From an uncultured Clostridia bacterium (lineage in GTDB: Bacteria; Bacillota; Clostridia; TANB77; CAG-508): a stretch of 18,659 nucleotides of DNA. How positions within the stretch are numbered: the stretch's first letter is position 1; each line of letters opens with the position of its first letter. This document shows, piece after piece, positions 14,271 through 18,659 of this stretch. Below the pieces are notes generated by a model, which was not told the origin of the DNA, made no database searches, and saw only the letters and a program-made list of their open reading frames with translations. The position numbers were made by a program, and so were the translations under genes. Where the stretch lies: the NCBI GenBank assembly GCA_948485625.1, contig CAOMRW010000028.1, positions 1-18,659 of the forward strand, in the 5' to 3' direction.

Positions 14271-15683
14271 ATGGCAAGAAGAATTCCTTATGTAGATATA
14301 CGTGGATATAACGAAGGAGTAACTGGTTCCTGTATTAGAAATACTGTTCATTTTTCTAATGGTGAGGTTTTTCGGTTCTTAGTTGACAATGGTATGTATC
14401 AAGGAGAAGGCCACAAAGGTATTGAGTATAATGATAGTGTTAATCCTGAAAAAATTGACACAATATTACTTACTCATACTCATCTTGACCATGATGGAGC
14501 TTTACCAATCTTTGTACGTCATGGATATAAAAAGAATATCTATATGTCAGAGGGTTCTGCTTCTGTAATTGATATTGGACTAAAAGATAGTTATAATATC
14601 ATGAAAAGAGATGCAAAAATAAAGAAACGGCCTATTCTATTTTCTGATACAGACATTAAACAAACTTTAAACCAAATTAGACCTGTAAAATATGAAGAAA
14701 CTGTACAGAATATTCATCCAAACATTTCTGTAACATTTTTTAACAATGGACATTTACTTGGTGCTTCTGTAATATTAGTTCAAATTGATGACCCTAGGGG
14801 AATAATAAATCTTCTTTACATGGGAGATTATAAGTCTGATAATATCTTTTGCGATATTAAGCCTCTCCCTAATTGGGTATATGCTTTACCAAATTTAACT
14901 ATTATTGCAGAATCCACATACGGTTCAACAAATTCTTGGGAAATACAGCATACCTGGGAAGACGATATTATTGAAGCATGTTCTAGAAATATGTTGGTAT
15001 TTAACTCTGCTTTTGGTCAGGGACGAGCTCAAGAATTAATGTATCGTATAAGAATGATGCAAGACAAAGGCTTAATTCCTAAGGACTATCCTGTTAAGAT
15101 TGACGGAAAAACAACTTTTGCATATACTTTTAGGTATATTGACCGTAGTCACATCTTACAAATAAAGAAAGAAGCTATTAATTTTCTTCCTTACAATATT
15201 CAATTTGTAGATGAAGAATCACGGCCAGCTTTGTTAGATACAAAAAATAGGGCCATATTTATTTCAACATCTGGTATGGCAAGTCATGGTCCTGCAGAAC
15301 TGTATGTCTCCAGTTTTTTATCTAATCCCAATGCTTTAATTTATATACCAGGATATGCCTCTAAAGGAACTCTTGCAAGGAAAATTGTAGAAGCAGAATA
15401 TGGAGAAGAAGTATTCTTCAAAAATGGAACATCTTCAATTAAAAATGCAGAAGTTAAGCAAACAGGAGAATTTTCATCTCATACTACTGCAGATAAAGAA
15501 ATTGAATTCTTCAATATGTTTTGCCCTCAATCAATCCTATTTACTCATGGAACTCCAGAAAAAAGGCAGGCTCTTGAAGAAAGAACAAAGTTAGAGACTG
15601 GAATCAAAAATACTGGTATTCTTGGAATGGGATATGTTTACAGAGTTACTTCTTATGGTATAGCAAAAAAAGTCAAAAAATAG
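14271..15683 (+). CDS. Metallo-beta-lactamase/beta-CASP ribonuclease-like protein
   Basis: The 470-aa product has the MBL zinc motif THTHLDHDG (H69, H71, D73, H74), a further ligand in NNGHLLGAS (H161) and D186 in YMGDY. A beta-CASP region around FISTSGMASHGPAELY and a C-terminal RMMBL-like histidine in LFTHGTPEKR follow. This is the CPSF/RNase J superfamily layout, which acts on RNA; the closest type is the YSH1/CPSF-like bacterial enzymes. No ribosome or membrane association is visible. The ribosome binding site AAAGGAG is good. It is a single gene between its own promoter and terminator. The RNA substrate cannot be predicted. Confidence 0.88.
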   Translation: MARRIPYVDIRGYNEGVTGSCIRNTVHFSNGEVFRFLVDNGMYQGEGHKGIEYNDSVNPEKIDTILLTHTHLDHDGALPIFVRHGYKKNIYMSEGSASVIDIGLKDSYNIMKRDAKIKKRPILFSDTDIKQTLNQIRPVKYEETVQNIHPNISVTFFNNGHLLGASVILVQIDDPRGIINLLYMGDYKSDNIFCDIKPLPNWVYALPNLTIIAESTYGSTNSWEIQHTWEDDIIEACSRNMLVFNSAFGQGRAQELMYRIRMMQDKGLIPKDYPVKIDGKTTFAYTFRYIDRSHILQIKKEAINFLPYNIQFVDEESRPALLDTKNRAIFISTSGMASHGPAELYVSSFLSNPNALIYIPGYASKGTLARKIVEAEYGEEVFFKNGTSSIKNAEVKQTGEFSSHTTADKEIEFFNMFCPQSILFTHGTPEKRQALEERTKLETGIKNTGILGMGYVYRVTSYGIAKKVKK

Positions 15684-15696
15684 TAATTTCTAAAAA

Positions 15697-15723
15697 AGAG
15701 CCAAACAACTTGTTTGGCTCTTT
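15697..15723. terminator. Bidirectional terminator between MBL gene and aspartate kinase
   Basis: AGAGCCAAACAA and TTGTTTGGCTCT form a long perfect stem with a T-tract on the plus strand and a poly-A/poly-T complement on the minus. It separates convergent genes. Confidence 0.82.
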
Positions 15724-15732
15724 ATCTCATCA

Positions 15733-16692
15733 CTATAGTATTATTGAATGAAATCTTTCTAAAATTTCTTTATCAATTAAATTTTTAAAATCAATAGAAA
15801 TTTTGGATTCAGAAACATTAAATTCTAGCATTTCTAATTTATATTCAGTAACTATATCTATAATTCCTTTTATAAAATCAACATTTCTAATAATTCCATT
15901 TCCTATAATAGAAACCCTTGAAACATCTTTTTTCACAATACTTTTTATTGTATTTTCTTCAATAATATCAGTAATTATTGTACCAGCTTTATTATTAAAA
16001 GTAGACTTAGTTATAATAGGAATCTTAAACTTATCACCTATTTCAGCACATCTATTATGAAGAACTTTAGCTCCTTCACTTGAAATTTCCATCATTTCAC
16101 TATAAGAAAGTGCAGATAGTTTTTTAGCATTTTCTATTTTATTGGGGTCTGCAGTATATACTCCATCAACATCAGAAAAAATGTAACATTCTTTTGCATT
16201 TAATGCTGCTGCAATTGCAACTGCTGATGTATCTGAGCCTCCTCTTCCTAATGTTGTTATATCTAGATTTTCATTAAATCCTTGAAATCCTGCAATAATA
16301 ACAATTTTTCTATCCTCAAGTTCTTTTAAAATTCTAGTAGTATCTATATTTTTTATAATTGCATTTTGATTTGTATTACTTGTAAGTATACCTGCTTGCC
16401 AACCTGTTAAAGATATTGATTTATATCCCATTTCATTTAATAATATGCTTAATTTTGCAATAGATATTTGTTCACCTGAACTAAGTAACATATCCATTTC
16501 TCTATCTTTTGTATTTTTAGAAAGTTCTAAAGCCTCACTAATTAAGTTATCTGTTGTTTTACCTTGTGCTGAAAGAACAACTACTATATTTTTATCTTTG
16601 TTATACATATCTATAATTTTATTTGCTACCAATTTTAATCTTTCATTATCAGCAACAGAACTTCCTCCAAACTTCATAACAATTGTGTCCAC
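15733..16692 (-). CDS. Aspartate kinase, short form with one ACT-like domain
   Basis: The 319-aa product has the aspartokinase start VMKFGGSSVADNERL (K7, G9-G10), the SSGEQISIAKLS loop, GFQGFNENLDITTLGRGGSDTSAVA and the YTADPNKI motif, all of the amino-acid kinase fold. It phosphorylates aspartate, the first step to lysine, threonine, methionine and diaminopimelate. After the catalytic domain (~1-250) only about 65 residues remain, enough for one ACT-like domain, whereas most bacterial enzymes (~400 aa) have two. Feedback control may therefore differ. The start is GTG (AGGTGGTCC ribosome binding site). A short downstream gap to the terminator argues against a hidden second half. Confidence 0.9.
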   Translation of the reverse strand: MDTIVMKFGGSSVADNERLKLVANKIIDMYNKDKNIVVVLSAQGKTTDNLISEALELSKNTKDREMDMLLSSGEQISIAKLSILLNEMGYKSISLTGWQAGILTSNTNQNAIIKNIDTTRILKELEDRKIVIIAGFQGFNENLDITTLGRGGSDTSAVAIAAALNAKECYIFSDVDGVYTADPNKIENAKKLSALSYSEMMEISSEGAKVLHNRCAEIGDKFKIPIITKSTFNNKAGTIITDIIEENTIKSIVKKDVSRVSIIGNGIIRNVDFIKGIIDIVTEYKLEMLEFNVSESKISIDFKNLIDKEILERFHSIIL

Positions 16693-16712
16693 TTTGGACC
16701 ACCTCTTTAAAC

Positions 16713-16756
16713 AATATATAGAGCCGTATTTTATTAAAAATGTGGCTCTATATATT
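16713..16756 (-). promoter_or_regulatory. 5' stem-loop of the aspartate kinase mRNA
   Basis: AATATATAGAGCC and GGCTCTATATATT form a perfect 13-bp inverted repeat around an 18-nt loop. The upstream arm overlaps the -10 of the aspartate kinase promoter, so the hairpin would lie at the extreme 5' end of the mRNA. No U-tract is seen, so it is more likely a stabilising or protein-binding element than an attenuator. Confidence 0.5.
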
Positions 16757-16782
16757 ATATGTAGTTTTCAAAAAAGTGTCAA
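16754..16782 (-). promoter_or_regulatory. Consensus promoter of aspartate kinase
   Basis: TTGACA (16782-16777), a 17-nt spacer and TATAAT (16759-16754) match consensus perfectly. Confidence 0.82.
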
Positions 16783-16808
16783 AGTGTTCTCTTTTTTAAC
16801 ATAAAAAC

Positions 16809-16837
16809 TTGACTTTCCTATATAAATTGGTTATAAT
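16809..16837 (+). promoter_or_regulatory. Promoter of the 53-aa gene
   Basis: TTGACT (16809-16814), a 17-nt spacer and TATAAT (16832-16837). It is divergent from the aspartate kinase promoter ~27 bp away. Confidence 0.75.
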
Positions 16838-16871
16838 TATACCACAAAAAACTTATGGAGGTATTAATCAT

Positions 16872-17033
16872 ATGTATGCAAACAGAAAAGCTAAACGCAG
16901 CAATTTAAATCTTTATTTTTTTACTGTACCTTTTGAAGAAGAAAAAATTAATTACAATCTAAAACCAAAATATCGGAACACTTCTGTAAACCCAAAATGT
17001 GTACGATGGCGTAAAGCTGACAGAGGACATTAA
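16872..17033 (+). CDS. 53-aa basic hypothetical protein
   Basis: The ATG has GGAGG 10 nt upstream and a near-consensus promoter. The product begins MYANRKAKRSNLNLYFF and ends KCVRWRKADRGH; it is strongly basic, with no membrane segment. The frame upstream to 16809 has no credible start. It lies between divergent aspartate kinase and convergent prfB and has its own promoter and hairpin. The family is not recognised; basic character suggests RNA or ribosome contact, but that is only inference. Confidence 0.68.
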   Translation: MYANRKAKRSNLNLYFFTVPFEEEKINYNLKPKYRNTSVNPKCVRWRKADRGH

Positions 17034-17045
17034 ATATAATACCTA

Positions 17046-17072
17046 AGCTCCCTATAAATTTGATAGGGAGCT
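17046..17072. terminator. Hairpin between the 53-aa gene and prfB
   Basis: AGCTCCCTAT and ATAGGGAGCT form a perfect 10-bp stem around a 7-nt loop. U-tracts are weak on both sides. It probably serves both convergent genes. Confidence 0.6.
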
Positions 17073-17146
17073 AAAATTTATTTACAGTATAAATTTATGA
17101 ATTATTTTCTTTTTTACAAGTTTTTTTAAGAAAACTTTGCATAAAT

Positions 17147-18215
17147 TCATCTATATCTCCATCCATAACACCGAGCTACATTTCCAACTTCAAAATTTGT
17201 TCTATGATCCTTTACCATTGTATATGGGCAAAAAACATATGAACGTATTTGACTTCCCCATGCAATTTCTCTTTGTTCTCCTTTTAAATCTTCAATTTTT
17301 TCCTTATGTTCTTGTTCTTTTAAATCAAATAATTTTGATTTTAGCATTTTCATTGCAGTTTCTCTATTTTGTATTTGTGAACGTTCTGATTGACATGCTA
17401 CTACAATATTTGTTGGAATATGTGTTATTCTTACTGCTGATGATGTTTTATTTATATGTTGTCCTCCTGCTCCTGATGCTCTATATGTATCTATTCTTAA
17501 ATCATCTGGATTTATATTTATTTCTATATCTTCTGTTATTTCTGGCAATACTTCTACTGAAGCAAAAGATGTATGTCTTCTTCCTCCACTATCAAATGGT
17601 GAAATTCTTACTAATCTATGTACACCTTTTTCACTTTTCATATATCCATAAGAATTCTGGCCAATAATTTCAAATGTTACACTTTTTAATCCTGCCTCTT
17701 CCCCTTCTAAATAATCAAGTTCTTTTACTTCATATTCATTTTTGGTTGCCCATCTTGTATACATTCTATATAACATTTCTGCCCAATCTTGTGACTCAGT
17801 TCCCCCTGCTCCAGGATGTATTGTTACTATACAATTATTTGAATCATATTTTCCAGATAATAACGTCTCTAATTCCAGTTTTTCTAAATTCTTTTCTTCT
17901 TTTTTAGTATTTTTTATTATATCGCTTGCTATTTCTTCATCATATTCTAATTTTACTAATTCTGATAATTCTAATAAATTATTCAATTCTTTTTCTAATT
18001 CTTTATATTTTGAATATTTGTTTTTTATTCTTTTTATTTCTGATAATACCTTACCTGTATTTTCAGAATCATTCCAAAATTCAGGTTTACTAGTTTCTTC
18101 TTCTAATTCTTTTAATCTACTTTCTAAACCTGGTATGTCAAAGAGACTCACCTAAATTCTTTAATTTTTCATTTAATTCTTGTAGTAATTTAATAGTTTC
18201 TTCTAGTTCTAACAT
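17147..18215 (-). CDS. prfB: Peptide chain release factor 2, programmed +1 frameshift
   Basis: RF2 recognises UGA and UAA and releases the peptide through its GGQ loop. Translation starts at ATG 18215 (GGAGAG ribosome binding site), reads 25 codons to ..LGESL, and meets TGA at 18140-18138. The CTT-TGA-C slip site, preceded by an SD-like GGTGAG, allows +1 shifting to DIPGLESRL, the classic RF2 autoregulation. The second frame contains SPF (about residue 205) and GGQ (about 250). Near the end the frame fails: after NFEVGNV it reads ARCYGWRYR and stops at 17147, but a 1-nt shift at 17170-17176 would give VMDGDIDEFMQSFLKK and a stop at 17095, the normal RF2 tail. The lesion is either an assembly error or a true truncation. 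Confidence 0.93.
18136..18150 (-). promoter_or_regulatory. RF2 programmed frameshift signal
   Basis: On the minus strand GGTGAG, TCT, CTT TGA C: an SD-like stimulator, slippery CTT and weak TGAC context. Low RF2 favours the shift, giving autoregulation. Confidence 0.92.
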
Positions 18216-18244
18216 TTTATCACTCTCCTATATTTTTATAAGTT

Positions 18245-18268
18245 AAGTGGAGACATATGTCCCCACTT
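18245..18268. terminator. Hairpin upstream of prfB
   Basis: AAGTGG-A-GACAT and ATGTC-C-CCACTT form a 12-bp near-perfect palindrome. It lies after the decayed frame at the right edge and could terminate it; no U-tract follows on the minus strand. Confidence 0.4.
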
Positions 18269-18275
18269 TTTAATT

Positions 18276-18496
18276 TTAAGGTATCTCTTCTAAGATATCT
18301 TGTAATTCTTTATAAGCAGATTTAAGATTTTACTCAGAAATTCCAGAGATATAAAAAAATCTTCCATTTACAGCTACATCACTATGAAAATAAAGTTCAT
18401 ACTTTATAGATATATCAACAATTTTGTGAATTAAACATAACTCTAATTGTTTGTTTTCAACCTTATAACCTATAGTAACCTGTTTTTAGTATCCAT
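18276..18496 (-). pseudogene. Decayed reading frame of unknown family
   Basis: The minus strand reads VTIGYKVENKQLELCLIHK ... FHSDVAVNGRFFYISGISE, then an in-frame TAA (18330-18332), then NLKSAYKELQDILEEIP and a final stop. A stop also sits directly upstream; adding one A to an A5 run at 18483-18487 would join it to an ATG at 18496 (MDTK). Codon choice and residue pattern look protein-like, but no family is recognised and no ribosome binding site precedes the ATG. Degenerate gene or coincidental open frame are both possible. Confidence 0.35.
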
Positions 18497-18616
18497 GATT
18501 TTTTCATTTAATTCATCATTTCTGCTTTTAAAATTATTAAATTTTTGTTATATTTAATATATTAACATACTTTCTTTTTTATTTCAACAGCATAACTATA
18601 GAAATGTAATTAATTT

Positions 18617-18659
18617 TTGATAATGTCATAGTAAAATTAACATTTGATTATGTCATAAT
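18617..18659. repeat. Pair of 27-bp-spaced near-palindromes at the window edge
   Basis: TGATAATGTCATA (18618-18630) and TGATTATGTCATA (18645-18657) are direct repeats. The second is the perfect palindrome ATTATG-T-CATAAT at 18647-18659. Operator-like; the related sequence ATTATGACATATT occurs in both DUF2726 promoters. Confidence 0.4.

Noticed and set aside
16693..16760. Lysine riboswitch in front of aspartate kinase
   Set aside because: The leader after the mapped promoter is only ~55 nt with one simple hairpin, far too short for a lysine riboswitch.
17137..17667. Long plus-strand hydrophobic frames opposite prfB (also 17674-17907 and 17742-18155)
   Set aside because: They are complements of conserved RF2 coding sequence with GGQ and SPF motifs; no ribosome binding sites.

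Overview
The window is a very AT-rich, low-GC stretch that reads as a spore-forming Clostridia-type Firmicute. The sporulation genes yabP and yabQ sit next to a divIC/ftsB-like gene. Ribosome binding sites are strong GGAGG types, and the housekeeping genes rho, prfB (with its programmed frameshift) and aspartate kinase are present. No tRNA, rRNA or CRISPR array was recognised.

Region 1 (1-2405) is accessory. It holds a Fic-family AMP-transferase gene, a 57-aa orphan with its own promoter and terminator, and about 850 bp without genes that carry a degenerate ~30-bp repeat in three copies.

Region 2 (2406-7886) is the highlight: a compact element of about 5.46 kb that I interpret as an integrated filamentous phage (inovirus-like prophage). 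It lies between perfect 24-bp direct repeats. On the minus strand its gene order mirrors the Ff phages: ssDNA-binding-like protein, tiny hydrophobic protein, pVIII-like major coat, terminator, pIII-like adsorption protein, pVI-like membrane protein, Zot/pI morphogenesis ATPase, small genes around an origin-like hairpin cluster, and an HUH rolling-circle Rep. A DUF2726 (PD-(D/E)XK-like) gene and a 101-aa unknown form a divergent cargo pair at the left end. There is no integrase, so a host recombinase is the likely integrator. Two morphogenesis genes are interrupted: pIII at an A8 homopolymer and Zot at a 4-bp tandem duplication. This copy therefore looks defective, phase-variable or mis-assembled.

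Region 3 (7887-8895), just outside the right repeat, resembles the left end of the same element. It has a second DUF2726 gene with an almost identical promoter block, which suggests the remnant of a tandem relative.

Region 4 (8942-18659) is chromosomal backbone. It contains a soluble protease joining a Clp-type AAA+ module to an FtsH-type M41 domain, rho, divIC, yabQ, yabP, a 114-aa unknown, a metallo-beta-lactamase/beta-CASP ribonuclease-like protein, a short aspartate kinase with one ACT-like domain, a 53-aa orphan and prfB. prfB has the classic CTT-TGA-C programmed frameshift plus an unexpected 1-nt lesion near its C-terminus. A decayed reading frame lies at the right edge. Several indel lesions occur in this window, one of them in an essential gene, so assembly error should be excluded before biological conclusions are drawn.
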